From the NCBI RefSeq assembly GCF_030936135.1, contig NC_082618.1, forward strand, positions 5,429,034 through 5,493,033: a stretch of DNA of 64,000 nucleotides, read 5' to 3'. The DNA comes from Gavia stellata (lineage: Eukaryota > Chordata > Aves > Gaviiformes > Gaviidae). Below, piece after piece: positions 12,401 to 26,342 of the stretch; the stretch's first letter is position 1, and each line of letters begins with the position of its first letter. The notes beneath the pieces are model-generated. The model did no database searches. It was given only the letters and a program-made list of their open reading frames with translations, and was not told where the DNA came from. A program made the position numbers and the translations under genes.

Positions 12401-15400
12401 GCTGGGCTTCCTTAACAAGGGGAATTGGCACCAATGCAAGCAGGTGTGGGTAGGGACTGCACACACATACAAAAAGCATGGACAGACAGCATGGAGAGAG
12501 CATTGTTAGACTCATATGGCAGTAATCTACAGAAGGTACAAATTGTTTCAGCCACAGAGCCTGACTCTTCAGCTGAGGTGCAGCAGCTCCTGTTTCTCGG
12601 TAGCTCTTAGGGTAGCTGTTGTGCACGCATTAGCCACAAACAAGCCCAGTAGTGGATCCGTTCTGCAGGGATGACTAAGAATGATAGCCAGAGCAGGCTG
12701 CTGGGGGCTAGGCAGCGAGCGGTCAGCTGGCAGGGCTCTCATCAAGCCTGGCAGCAGGGGCAATGCAGCATATAATGGGCTGTTGGATTTCATTTTTTCC
12801 AACGAGCAAAACTATGCACTTAATTGCTTTTGAATAAAGGAAGATTTTTTTGATTTCTGTGCCTCGTCAGAAATTTTTATCCAGGTCCTGATGTAGAAGA
12901 GAGCTTTGCCACAGCAGGACCCACAGAGGCTGAGGCTTACAGACTGGTGGGAAGTGAACCATCGTATTACAAATTACAGCTGCATTGTCAGGGCTGTAAA
13001 GTAAGCTGTTAGAGAGCCATTTGTACCACACCTGCACTCCACAGCACATTGTTTCTCTTGCCTACAACTACCCACATCCTGGAGTGGTTAGAGTGCTACA
13101 TGAACCATTGAAAGTGGCATTTTTTTAAAACATGGGTATCTGTAGTGGACACTTCTCAAGAAGCAGCTCAAGAGTGCAAAAAGCTGAAGCCTAGAGGGAT
13201 AAGGAGGTTCATAGCACATCCACATAATGGCGTGGACAGCAAGGCTCGTTATATCGCATAGAAAAATTTATAGTAATGAAGCAAATGTCTCTGCATGCTG
13301 GTTTGGGGACTGGACACTAACCCGTTTACTCTGAGTTTGAGGGATGCCATCTGATTAGGATCCAAATTACTCTGAGTAATCTATTAGTGTTGTTTCTGGT
13401 ATCAGTATATCAGCTTGGTGACAAAAACATTAAAAAAAAGTCTTTCTTTCACACTTTGTGTCAGTGCCTAACTTTCCCAATGGGAGCTGCTGTGGATGTG
13501 AACACAGTAAGCTGTGGATATGTGGAATAAAGTGGCTTCTGCCTGAGAGTAGAGGTTGGAGCTCATATTTTAGATCCCAGTAGAACCCATGACCAGAAAC
13601 ATGAGCTCGAAGGGGCACTAATTAATGACCAGGAATCATCACCAGGGAACAAACTTTCTTTCATCTGCTCCTCTTAGAGCACAAGATAAGAATTCAAATT
13701 ACTGACCGTGCATGTTTGAGAATGTCTGTGAAGTGGTGTTGAGCCAGGAGCCTCGGTGACTGCTGCTGTGCTTTAATGAGCTCTCTGATGCCACAGGCTT
13801 AGAGTGTTGCAGCCTGTGACACAGGTAGAATTGCCAGCTAGCACAAGAAGAGCCAGATGAGCAGCGGTGTCACTACCTGCTTCTCTTCTGTGTCCCACAG
13901 CTGCATCCTATGACAAGCGAATTGCACTCTGGGATATTGGGATTCCAGACTGTGACTACAATTTCAAAGCAAGGTAAAGGTTCAAAAATGAGATGTGGCC
14001 AGTCAAGGAGCCTATAACTATCACTTCGCAGCACCACTTAACTGCTTGTTCTTTCTTTTTTTTTATTTTTTTAGCCAGCTGCTGGTGCTGGAAGCACTTT
14101 CCATTCCCTTACGGATTGCCCTGGTCCCCACCTGCCCAGATCAGTACCTGCTGGCTGGCTGTGAAGACGGCTGCTTTGCCTGGAATATAAAACTGGATAA
14201 GGAACAAAAAAGCAGGTGAGAACCAAAAGTTGGGTAGTCCTAGCACGCTTTATTTCTAACCGAGGAGGTCTGAGCAAGAAAAGCAGCATGTCCTACCAAT
14301 CTTAAAACATACTCCCCTTCCCATAGTGGCAAGAAAAAATACTAACATGATGTTAAAGGAGGGGTCAAAGCTAGCAGCCCTGAGCTTGTATTGATGCTCC
14401 AGTCTACAAGTGTTGCAGGCTGCTTTGAAGGAGGGCTGACAGGAGTGTAATACAATACCCTAAAACCTAAGGGCGTATCATCTTTAAGTAGTGTAAGGGA
14501 GTGTAAATTCTTGGATCGAGTTCCAGTCTCACAGAGAGGCCTACCCTGCTTCTGGTACACGAGGTTACCCAGGAAACTGGCACTCTGTGGGAACACAGGA
14601 AAAAAACTACAAGAAAGAAGCAAGTGAAGTGGTGCCCTGCTGACGTGTACTAATCTTGCTGCCTAGAAAAACAGATGAAGTAATACTTAAGCAAATGGAC
14701 TTCTGCTGTGTTAATAAACCCAGGTGGCTGAAAGCGTAAGTTCAAGTGGGAATTCATCAGAATTTGGCAAGACTCACTAACACAGGACTTTCCTTCTGGG
14801 TTCTGTACCTGAGTGCCCTTCTAGTGCTGCCCATTCAGGACTTGACTCATTTCACTCTTTCCCCTACTCTAGGTCTTTTGAAGCCGTATTCCAGTTTCCT
14901 GATGAGGATGGAGGCATGACAACATCTCACAGAGTTGATGGTTTGGCTTTTCTGAATGATGATGTCGTTGGTGAGTATAAACACAACAGCCCAATCCAGA
15001 AAAACAGTCAGGCACCTCAGCGTGTGGCAGGCTGAAGCCAGCATGATGAGCAGAGCGACTGAATGGGGTGTGACTGCCTCTTCTTTAGATTTTTGGGGGC
15101 TACAGAGAATGGAGTTGTCTCCCAGAGTCACTTATCTTTCCCTAAAGTGTGGGCTAGAGGTACAAACCCATGTCTGAGCAGGACTGGAAATCAGATGGAC
15201 CCATCCCCGAGAGCACGCTTGGCCGAGCAGCGCCAAAGTGGAAGGGAGGAGAGCTCCTGTCGGCTCCAGGGCTGCTGGTGGCAGCAGTATTTTTGTGCAG
15301 GGGAGTTAGCGGTTCCCATATCTGGGAGGGCTTTCTGATTGTTCTACAGTTCAGGAACATAAGCATGGGACTGAAAAATCCCTCTGCAGCCTCCAATTAT

Positions 15401-17624
15401 CCTGAAATAAGGTTAAGGAGGTTGGAAACAGTTGCTGCTGGTATCGGGTCCCACGTCTGAAAAGCCACCTTCTGGATGGACGACCTTTGCCAGAGGGCAG
15501 CCTTTGCCTTGAGGCATTTCACTTCTCAACAACTGACACAGCCTCTCCCCTCCCTAGTTTCCAAGAGCTCTAAACCGGGATGCATATACGTATGGAGCTG
15601 GACTCGGTCTTTTGACGCAAAGGGGAAAGGATGCCAGCGAACGGTATCTGCAGTTATTCTAGCTGAGCTGGAGTGGTCCATGACAGACCTGTCCTACCTG
15701 ACGCTCAGCACCTGCCCAGGTAGGCAGCACCCTTCCTGGGGGCAAGCAGTGAGGCTGCACCAGTCACTGCAGCAGAGATGGCCGCGCGGATCAAGATTTA
15801 CTTTGACCAGTTGGGCACGCCTTCCCTCTCACCCCTCATAGGAGCCCCTGGTTGGAGGCAGAGGCCTGGATCTCAGTCCCCTCCTCAGCCTCCCCCCTGC
15901 AAGCACCACAAGCCCTCCACCCCCTGCACTGCAGCTCCAGCACAGTGCAGCAACAGCTGTATATAAATAATTAAAAGTAATACATCAATGCAGCTATACT
16001 ACCTGTCTTACAGTGGGGGAACAGCTCAGGCTTACAGCATTACACCGACCACACAGTGCCAACACGGTCTTCCTTGTACAGGTCTTCAAAGCACACAGAT
16101 CTAACGGCTTGGCCTGTAGCTTTTCTAGAGCCATTTTAATGCTTACTGCCTCGGAAGTCAGGGGTCGGAGTTCCACACACAGGGCAGCTGGCTTTGAAGA
16201 CTAACAAGGAATAAACAAACCTGATCTGATTGCCACTTTCCAAAACCAGAAAGTCTGAAACAGTCAGAAGAAATGCCAAAACATTTATCACTAGCTTTTC
16301 TGTACTAGAGTAAGATCGCTGATTTATCTTCAAATTTTTCAGAGCGAGGTAGATTAATATATTTGTGCTAGAAAGAGAACTTTGCTAAGAAGTATGACAT
16401 CCTCCCCTGGGATCCTACAGGCACTGTCCCAAGCTCTGCTTTTATAGAGGCGTGGACTGTCAGTTCCCCACTCCTTTTCCAGCTTCTTCTTTTGGTCTTA
16501 CAGCAAAAGACTACGTGTTCTGTGGTGATGAGAAGGGAAGTGTGTGGATGTACAACCTCTCAAACCACACCACAGCGTGGAGCTCCGCAAAGGGCAAACG
16601 CTCAGACAAGAGGATCCCTCCCACACAGGTAAGTTTCCTTCGCCCTTTGGGGCTGAGCAGGGCCACCCTCCCTCCCCAGGTGAGCTGTCCCCGAGTCTCC
16701 TGGGCAGATTTACACCAGAACACGCCCAGTATTTTCTATACCTAACACGTACAAGCAATTAAAAGCAGTATCTCCAGAGCGTGACCAAGGCCATCTTTCA
16801 AATCTTGCGCAAACACAACTGTGACAGGAATTAGGAGCTGTAAGCAAGTCTGTTTGCTCCTGCGTTTTGCAGCTTGGCAGCTTTGCCTAGCAGAAGGGCC
16901 CTCTCTAAAAAATTGGTGGTAAAACTGGAGAGCCCAACAATACAAGCATACAGGCACCACAGGCATCAGTTCCCTGAGGGCCTCGCTGCTTCTATGTGCT
17001 CACACCACCTTTTTTTTTTTTTCGGCTTGGCATTTCCCTGGCCTCTGGAGGTAGTTCTCTTTTGGGCAGTTACTGTTCCCTTGCATGGTGAAGGCTCTGA
17101 AAGGACACTCACACACACAAAGGCTCTCACTCGAGCATGGTCTTGAGCTATCGTAATATATAGGTATGACGCGACCTAGTGTTCCATAAACTTTTTACAA
17201 GCGTATGGCCCAAGTCAACAGTCAGTTCCCGCTGCTTTCACTTTTTCCTTTCTCATCAAATCCCTCTGCGTTAAACCCTGCTCCTTTAGGAGCTACTGCT
17301 CCTAATCATGAAGCTGCACCTCCTCCCTCAGAAAGGGGAAGAGCCTTTTATTCAGCTTCCCCAGGGAAGCAGATTCCAGAGAGACCCAATCATCAAACCA
17401 GGCCTTGCAGTAATTAACATCCTCCCACCTTCAGAGACAATACCACCCTGCCTTTTCCCACCCAAACTCTGTTCTCCTCCTAGATTCTCAAGTGGCCAGA
17501 GCTTCGAGCGAACGGGGAGCAGCTGGCTGAAGTCCTAATAAACAACGTGGTATCAGACCCTACTTTTACTTACCTTGTTGTTCTAACTAGTGTGAACATA
17601 ACAGCAATTTGGAAGAAGTCATAG
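3425..17624 (+). CDS. LRWD1: LRWD1 (ORCA), leucine-rich repeat and WD40 origin-associated protein
   Basis: Fifteen coding exons: 3425-3504, 5688-5922, 6944-7063, 8556-8708, 9449-9589, 10236-10577, 11197-11323, 11567-11676, 12142-12349, 13901-13973, 14075-14215, 14873-14970, 15558-15719, 16504-16628 and 17484-17624. Every junction is GT-AG and in phase; the sum is 2256 nt, 751 aa plus TAG. The N-terminus (MSKITTELLLERAVPR) matches human residue for residue in spacing. Leucine-rich repeats span about residues 22-125. A basic, acidic and serine-rich linker covers about 200-360 (exon 6 has TPSKRKRNNSK). WD repeats follow from about 360 to the end, including KKPIATVCFSPTHETHLF, YDKRIALWDIG and VFCGDEKGSVWMYNL. 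The protein tethers ORC to heterochromatin and reads repressive histone methyl marks. Human is about 647 aa; the extra length is mostly in the linker. The 5' leader is not resolved. Confidence 0.97.
6062..6175 (+). repeat. Possible ancient MIR-type SINE fragment in LRWD1 intron 2
   Basis: TGCCTCTATTTCCCAATCTG, GAAGTGACTTGCTCAAAACC and a terminal CCAGAGTCCCATC recall diverged MIR-type SINE segments, but the parts are jumbled in orientation. Weak call. Confidence 0.3.
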
Positions 17625-17845
17625 TTCCTTGTAACACAGTTTCATTCCCGTGCTTTGAAATAGTGCAGTATTAGTGACTGTTACCCACATAACCATTCAG
17701 TTTTCTAGACCAGCTATTAGGTGCAAGAGGAAAAAAAAAAAAAAAAAGCAAGAGTTTGTTAAAGTTGTCAAGTCATTGTAAACATCTGGTTTCTTTTACT
17801 GTAAGTTTTCACAATTTGTGCGTTTGTTTTATAGAAATGACACTT

Positions 17846-17851
17846 AATAAA
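17846..17851 (+). terminator. Poly(A) signal of LRWD1
   Basis: AATAAA lies 222 bp after the LRWD1 stop codon, before the convergent POLR2J gene. It is the only canonical hexamer on this strand in the short 3' interval. Confidence 0.6.
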
Positions 17852-18025
17852 ACAAAATACCAATCCACCTGGCAGTGCCTAGACTTCTTGAAAAGGAAAA
17901 GCAGAGAGTTCATCTACCGCTCTCACTCAGCAGCTTCTCGTTCTGGAATTACACTCATAATAAGCTTGCCAACAGCCCAGTACAAGTATTTGCCTTAAGG
18001 CTCCAATTAGGAAAGTAGAAATCAT

Positions 18026-18031
18026 TTTAAT
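18026..18031 (-). terminator. Possible poly(A) signal of POLR2J
   Basis: The minus strand reads ATTAAA, the commonest variant hexamer, 224 bp beyond the POLR2J stop. No AATAAA is visible on this strand between the two convergent genes, so this is the best but unproven candidate. Confidence 0.4.
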
Positions 18032-18254
18032 GACTTACTTATACATCAAATCAAACAAGACATTTATCCCCTTGGCTAAGTGCATCTCTGGTACAGAAAA
18101 CCCTTCAAAGTATCACTGCTGCTCTCAAAAACGAAACATAAGTGGGACAAGGAGGAAAATATTTGCTGTGAAGGGAGGTTTAAACATCATAGCGTTCAAA
18201 TAACAGACACATCGTTCTGCATCAGAAGTACAGGCCGCTCTAAGTGGGGTGATT

Positions 18255-19806
<1,552 letters not shown>

Positions 19807-19930
19807 CCCTCCGCCGCTCGCTCCGCCGTTGCCACGGCGCCCGCTACCTCACTTCCGCCCGCTCCCGGCGGCGACAGCGCCGCCAAGCGGGTGGGAGGCC
19901 TCCGCCCGCCGGCGTGACGTCATGGGCGGT
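19807..19930 (-). promoter_or_regulatory. POLR2J CpG promoter with CRE and ETS motifs
   Basis: This CpG-rich interval is immediately upstream of the POLR2J ATG. It contains the full palindromic cyclic-AMP response element TGACGTCA at 19915-19922 and an ETS/GABP core CGGAAGT (minus strand) at 19851-19857. Both are common in housekeeping promoters. The start site is not determined. Confidence 0.65.
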
Positions 19931-19934
19931 GACA

Positions 19935-20660
19935 CCAGAACGGGCACCAGCGGGGACAGCGGTGATGGCATGCGGAGCACCACCCCCACCCCCCCCAGCC
20001 ATACCCCCAGCAGGACCACCAGTGACATCACCACAGCGGCCACCAGAAGTGTCCCCAGTGATGTCACCAGTGCCACCACTGGTGGCACCCGTGGGACCAG
20101 CAGCGGTGGCACCAGTGACACCGTCCGCCACCGTCGGCGGGATCAGCAGCCGAACCACCCCTGGTTCGGCCACCAGTGCCCTATTGGTGTCCCCAGGAAG
20201 GACACCAGCAGGGCCACCGCTGATGTCATCAGTGACGCCACGAGGAGCACCAACACCAGTGGCACCATCAGCGATGTCCCCAGCAGACCCACCCGAGACA
20301 CCACCAGAAATGGCACCAGCAGGGCCATCAGCGATGTCACCAGTGCCACTGCCCGTAGCGCCTGCCACCAGCAGTGCTTTCATCACCAGGCCACTAGCAA
20401 AACCACCGGAGATGCCACCACCGCCACCAGAAATGACACCAGCAGGGCCATCAGCGATGTCACCAGTGCCACTGCCCATAGCACCGCCCGTGCTGCCACC
20501 AGCAGTACTTTCAACACCAGGCAACTAGCAAAACCAGAGATGCCACTGCCGCCACCAGAAATGACACCAGCAGGGCCATCGGCGACGTCACTAGTGCCAC
20601 CACCAGTAAGACCACCAGCGCTGCCACCAGCAGAGCCACCAGTGCCACCCGCAGAGCTTT
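19935..20660. repeat. Degenerate ACCAGC-rich minisatellite with higher-order unit
   Basis: About 725 bp built from short imperfect motifs such as ACCAGCAGGGCC and GTCACCAGTGCCACC. A longer unit of about 123-128 bp is seen from the phrase starting GAAATG(G/A)CACCAGCAGG at 20307, 20430 and 20558. Because the units approximate multiples of three and lack stops, long open frames appear in several frames on both strands; these are not convincing genes. The array fills the gap between the POLR2J promoter and the 3' end of RASA4. Confidence 0.85.
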
Positions 20661-20754
20661 GGCCAGTCCCCGTCCCCCCCCCGAGCCACCGTGCCCAGCC
20701 CCACGGCGTCCCCGCCAGAGACGGACGGGACAGGGCTGCAGGGTACAAAGTGCC

Positions 20755-20760
20755 TTTATT
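20755..20760 (-). terminator. Poly(A) signal of RASA4
   Basis: Canonical AATAAA on the minus strand, 67 nt beyond the RASA4 stop codon. It implies a very short 3' UTR of roughly 90 nt. Confidence 0.75.
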
Positions 20761-20826
20761 GCCACCGCCGCGGTCCCGGAGGCGTGGGGACCCCCGAGCC
20801 CCGGCTGGGGGGGGGCACTGGACCCC

Positions 20827-23800
20827 TCATGTCTGCAGCTGCAGCAGGGCGGGGGTCGGGGGGGCCGGGGGCTGCGCCAGGCGGTGGCAGCCCTCCAGGT
20901 CCCCCAGCACCCTGAAGAGCTGGCTCAGCCCCTCAGGCAAGGGGGCACCTGCGGGGGGGTTGGGGAGCAGCAGTGAGACCCCGGCACCCCCCAAGGGGGG
21001 CACCCCACAACCACCACAGCCTGCCCCCCCCCTCCCCCAACCCCTGGGGACATGTCCCAACCAGAGCATCCCCAATGGGGTCCCCAAAGTCCCCACGCCC
21101 CCCAAACCTACCTTCACCCCGGGGACCATTTCGGGCATCCTCCAGCTCCAGCAGCTCCCAATACTTTTCCCTGGGGAGAGGGGGAGGAGAGGGACAGGCC
21201 CTTGGCAGGAGGAGGTGGGGGTGCAGAGGGGTCCCCCCCGGGGTGGGCGCTCACCTGAGGGTCCCCCGGAGGCCCTGGAGGTGGTGGAAGAGGCGCTGAG
21301 CCTCCGCCGCGGGGTCCAGGGGGTCGCTCCAGTCCTGCAGCGTGACGCCGTGCCGCGTCCGGTCGCACCCCAGCCCTGTGGGACAGCGGGCTCACGATGG
21401 CGGGGGGACCCCACCGGCACCCCCACGGGGGTCCCGGCTGCCCTCCCCGCTACCTGTCCTCTCTCTCTGGTGGCAGCAGCTCCACTTGTCCCCGCGGAAG
21501 ACGCCGGGGTGGTAGGCAGGGAGCACGCGGGGGTTGTTGACGCACACCTTGCGCAGGGCTGACAGCCACTGGTTCAGCTCGTTGACGCACTGCAGGGGGG
21601 CAGCGAGGCGGCTGTGACACCCCCGGGGGGGTGCGTGTCCCCCCGTCCCCGTCCCCATCCCACCTTGCACTGGAGGTACGCTGTCTCCTGCCGCCCGCCC
21701 GCGCCCACGTAGACCACCTGCATGACGTGGGAGCTGCCGAAGCTCTTCTCCTCCACCTTCTCAGCAGCGAGGATGTCGGCCAGGGCGATGGCACCGCTAC
21801 GCTGACGCGGGGGACGTGACACAGGGGGTCAGTGCCACCCGCCCTGCCACCACCCTCGCCCCCCTCCCAGCACCCCCCTACCTCGGCGCCGGGGCTCTTG
21901 CCGAAGCTGAGGGCCTCCCCGGTGAGGCAGAAGTGGAGCTTCTTGGCGGCGGCGGCGAGCAGCGGCCCCTTGCCCCGCGTCTTGTGGACGAAGAGCAGCC
22001 CCTCCTTCACCACCGTGGTGGGGGGACCCAGCAGCCGCCCCTCGCCTTCCTCCTCCTTCTCCTCCTCCTCTGTCCCCACCAGCCGGGCGATGAAGTCCTT
22101 CATCTGGGCGATGCCCTGCTGCAGGGCGGGCAGCAGCGGGGCCAGCCAGGCCTCCTTGGCCCGCCCGGCCGCCGGCTCCATGTTGCCCACCAGCTGGACA
22201 GCCTGGGAATCCCCAGGGACGGCGGTGTCACTGGCAGCGGACCTGGCCCTCCCCAGTAGGAAGCAGCCAGGCACCCCAAAAACCCCACCTGGCTGACGCC
22301 GTGGCATCCCCCCTCCATCCCACCTTGGCCAGGAGCAGCAGCGTGCGGCTGGTGCGCGCGTCGGCATGCGTCTCCCGCAGGTGGAAGAGCTTGGGGGTCA
22401 TGACGGCCGGCGAGAAGAAGCGGAGGCAGAGGAAGCTGGTGACGGCCACGAACTTGGCGTGCTGTGGCCGACCAAGGTGGGGGGAGACACGTGAGGGTCT
22501 GTCCCAACGTGGGGCAACCCCGGGCACCGCATACGTCAATGCGCCAGGGACAGCGGGGCTGGCTTCCAGCACCGGCGTTGCTGTTTGGGGGCAGCACAGC
22601 CCCACTGTCCCCCTGCACCCCATCCCTGGGGGGCTGCCCCCAAGCCCAAGAGGGGACCCCATTGACCAAAGCTGGGGAGTGCACCCAGTGCACCCTGTCC
22701 CCTGGGGACCCCCGGTTCATCCCCAACCTGGTGCTGGGGGAAGCGCTCCCCGACGCGCTGGAAGAGCTGCCGGAAAGCGGCACGGATGACGGGGGGACAC
22801 GCTGGGGCTGACTTGACGATGGCGTCCAGCAGCTCGCCCAGGTAGGACTGGAGATGCTGGCGGCCCTGCTCGATCACCTCACCCTCCGTCTGCACCCGGT
22901 GCAGCCCCGAGCACCTGCGGGCACCAGCACCGTCAGCCCCACAGCCAGGGCCCCCCCTGCCCCGCCGCCCGGCGCACCCCTTACCCGACGTCTTTGATCT
23001 CCACCTTGCCGGGGTCCAGCTCCACGTACTTCTTCTCCTCGAACACGCGGGTGATGGTGGGTCCCAGGACGGTGTGCAGGTACGGCATCCCCATCACCTG
23101 CCAAGGGACCGTGCAGGGGACGGTGATGGAGGGCACAGCCACGGCTTTGGCACCTGACACCCTCAGACTCTCCGATAAGGGTCACCCAGGGGATTTTCTC
23201 CAGCCTCCCAGCCCCAGGGAAGACAGAGCCGCACCAGCCCTCCCAGTACTGCCTCCAGGAACCGGCCCCAGTGGGGACAGCCCAGAGCCAGGGTGACCTG
23301 GGAAGAGCAGGTTTCTGGTGGTGTGGCACCTTGAGGAAGGACTCCATTGACTTCGAGGCCAGGGAGTTGCTCCGGAACAAAGTGTTGGGCTCACCTGCAA
23401 AACAGGAGAGGGTCTGTGGTCTGGGGGACAGCCATAGGTCACCCACCAGGCAGCTGCAATCATGGGGGGCATTTACAGGGGCTGTGCCCTCCACCCCTGG
23501 CCATTTCCATAGGAGTTATGGGGATTTCCTAACCTCAAACCACCTGCTCCTCCACCAATCTCAGCCCCTGAGTTGCTCGGGATGAACCCAACAGGTTCCC
23601 ACCCAGAGCACAGCGTGATGGCTGAACCTCAACCATCACCCAAAAAGAAAAAAAATCACCACACAAGGTCCCAGAGGTTTTGCAGCCCCAAGAGATGGTT
23701 GGAAACCTCCGGCTCCGCTCCCCGCTCCAGCCTTACAGGGCTTGGCCAGTTCCAGCTCGAAGAGCAGGTCCAGGAACTCCTTGACCAGCCCTTGGCCCAG

Positions 23801-26310
23801 GAAGAGTTTGACCAAGTTGATGGCGACCTCCTGCCGGCACTCGGCCGTGGTAGTTTCATCCAGGAGAGTGACCAGGTGCACTTGGCCGTCCTGGTGGGGA
23901 GAGGCACCACGACGTGATGGCCCGAGGGAGACGCGTGCCCCGGCAGAAGGTGGGTGCCCCGGCAGGGCTTTGCACGGACCCCTCACCTGGCGCCCCGACT
24001 TCACCTCCTGGCACAGGAGCTGGACCAGGGGCTGGTAGCAGTGGGAGGGCAGCACCGTCTCGTCCCGCAGCCTCACCTGCAGCTGCAGCGAGCCCAGGCT
24101 GCCTCGGCGCCTGCAGGAGCACGGGGTGGGTGGGTGGATGGAGGGATGGATGGAGAAGTACTTCACCAAGCAGGAGGCAGCCCGACAGCCTGGGAAAGCC
24201 TGGGCAGGCAAGTGGGGCTGCCCTGCACTTGCCCCCGCTCCCAGAAAAGGGCATTTCCAGGAGCCGCTCTTCCAAAGGGATGATGCTTCCCAGGAATAAC
24301 CCTCTCCCTAACGCCCCTGCAGGCACCGGGACCACCCTTGGCACACTCCAACGTCCCCATCCTGAGACTTACTCATCCTCCCTTGGCTTGGACTTGTCTG
24401 GCCGCAGCCTGAACCAGCCCTCCTCCTGCCCGGCCGCCTCCAGCCCCTGGACGCTGAACACCACCTGGGAGGGGAGGGCAGGAAGGGGCTGGGTGGGCAG
24501 CCGGGCAGGGCCCCCAGCAGCGGTGAGGGGGCTTGGGGGCTCACCTTGCCCAGGAAGTCGTTCCTGCCGACGAGGTCCCAGTCCCACACCTCCACACATA
24601 GCTTCTCCCCGGCGGGCTCGGCCAGCTCGAACTCGAAGGTCTCGTTCCAGCGGGGATAGCAGGATTTCTTGACCACCTGCAAAGGCAACGGCTGCATCCC
24701 CCCTCACCGGGTGGATCCGACACCCCCCTGGGGACACCGAGCTGGGGATGCCGGGGGACAGGGATGGCTCCTGGCCGAGGTCCAGGCTTCCCAGTGGGAT
24801 GATTTCACCTGCACTGCCGGCAGGTTGAGGGATCACAATAAACCGAAGCTGTACTCACGGTGCTCTCCTGCACTTTCCCGTTGTAGCGCAAGCGGACAAA
24901 GGGGTCAGAGGCGCCGTTCCGGTCCTTCCTGGCCAAATCCCTGCCGAGAAGAGGGGGGATTTGCCAGTATCCTCCCAAAATACCTACAGGCACCCACAGC
25001 ACCCACTCCCCTCCTCGGTTCCCCAGCATCTCAAGATGCACCACCAGCAGATGAGGTGGACCCTGCCCCAGGACCCCCGTCAGCTGCTGGATGGTGGGGA
25101 GGATGCTCTGCACCCAAGGAAGGATAACTGAGAAGACTCTGATACAGTGGGGAAACTGAGTCACGGAGCAGCCAGGACTCACCGTACGCATCCCTGCCAC
25201 CCCCGTGTCCCCTCCTCACCTGGCCTCCAGCACAGTGCAGCGCAGCAGCCGCCGGCTGCCCGGGCTCCCCTGGACCTCCACCTGCAGGTGGATCTCCCCC
25301 TGCACCTCCTCGTCGGGGTCCACCTCGCTGAGGCTCACCCAGCCGCTGTAGCCTGTGGGAAAAGGGGGCACCCTCATGGGGGGCTCATTGGGGGGGACCC
25401 TCGGGACCGGCTCGTCGCAGGGGTGGGAGACGGGTCCCCGCTGGGACCCTCCTGCCCACCCGTTCCCCTACCCTTGGGGTGCTCCACCAGCATGTCCCGG
25501 GTGATGCAGACCTTCCCGATAACGTCATCGCGGCTGGAAAACAAAAGCCGGGAACAGAACACGGTGTGGGATCGGAGCCTGCCTGCTCACCGGGCCTCAG
25601 GCAGGACAGCCCCTGCCACACATTTTGGGCAGGGGGGAAAGGGTGCCGGGTGTCCTGGGCTGGGGCCACCACGGTGTGTCTGTCCCCACGGAGCACGTCA
25701 GCCACCCTTTGCTGCCAGCTGGAAAATAACCTTGGGAAACAACTTCACCCGTTTGTGTCCCAAAGCCCAAGCCAGCACAGCCAGCTGTGGATCCTCTGGT
25801 GTCTACAATGGGGTTGAGCATGTAGGCAGCCAAAGCCACCAACCTCCGAGTCCCCATGCTGAGCCCCCACCGCCCCACAGCCAACCTGCCCGTACCTGAG
25901 TGCATCCTCATCCATGACGTAGATAGAGACACTGTGAAAGGTGGGCTGGAGGTGCACCTCGTATTCCTCCCCCCAGAATGGGGACAGCGTCTTCCACACC
26001 GTGGCAGTCCTGCGGGGCAGACAGCACCGGTGACGGCGGGGATGGGGCTTCCTCACCTCCCCAGCCCTGTGAGCTTCCCAGCTTTCGGAGACACGTGGCT
26101 GCGGGGCAGCACCCACGGTTTTGAACACTCAGCTGGGGCAAGGGATGGGTCCCTGTCCCTGTCCTGTCTTGTGGCTCTGGGGCTGGCAAAACATGGGGGG
26201 TGGCTTACAGGGTGGGGGGGTGGCCATGAGCTGTTGGACATCACAGCCTGTGTCTGGAGGAATGGCTCAGCCCAAAGCAGGGAATAAAATAATTAAATAA
26301 TAATAATAAC

Positions 26311-26342
<32 letters not shown>

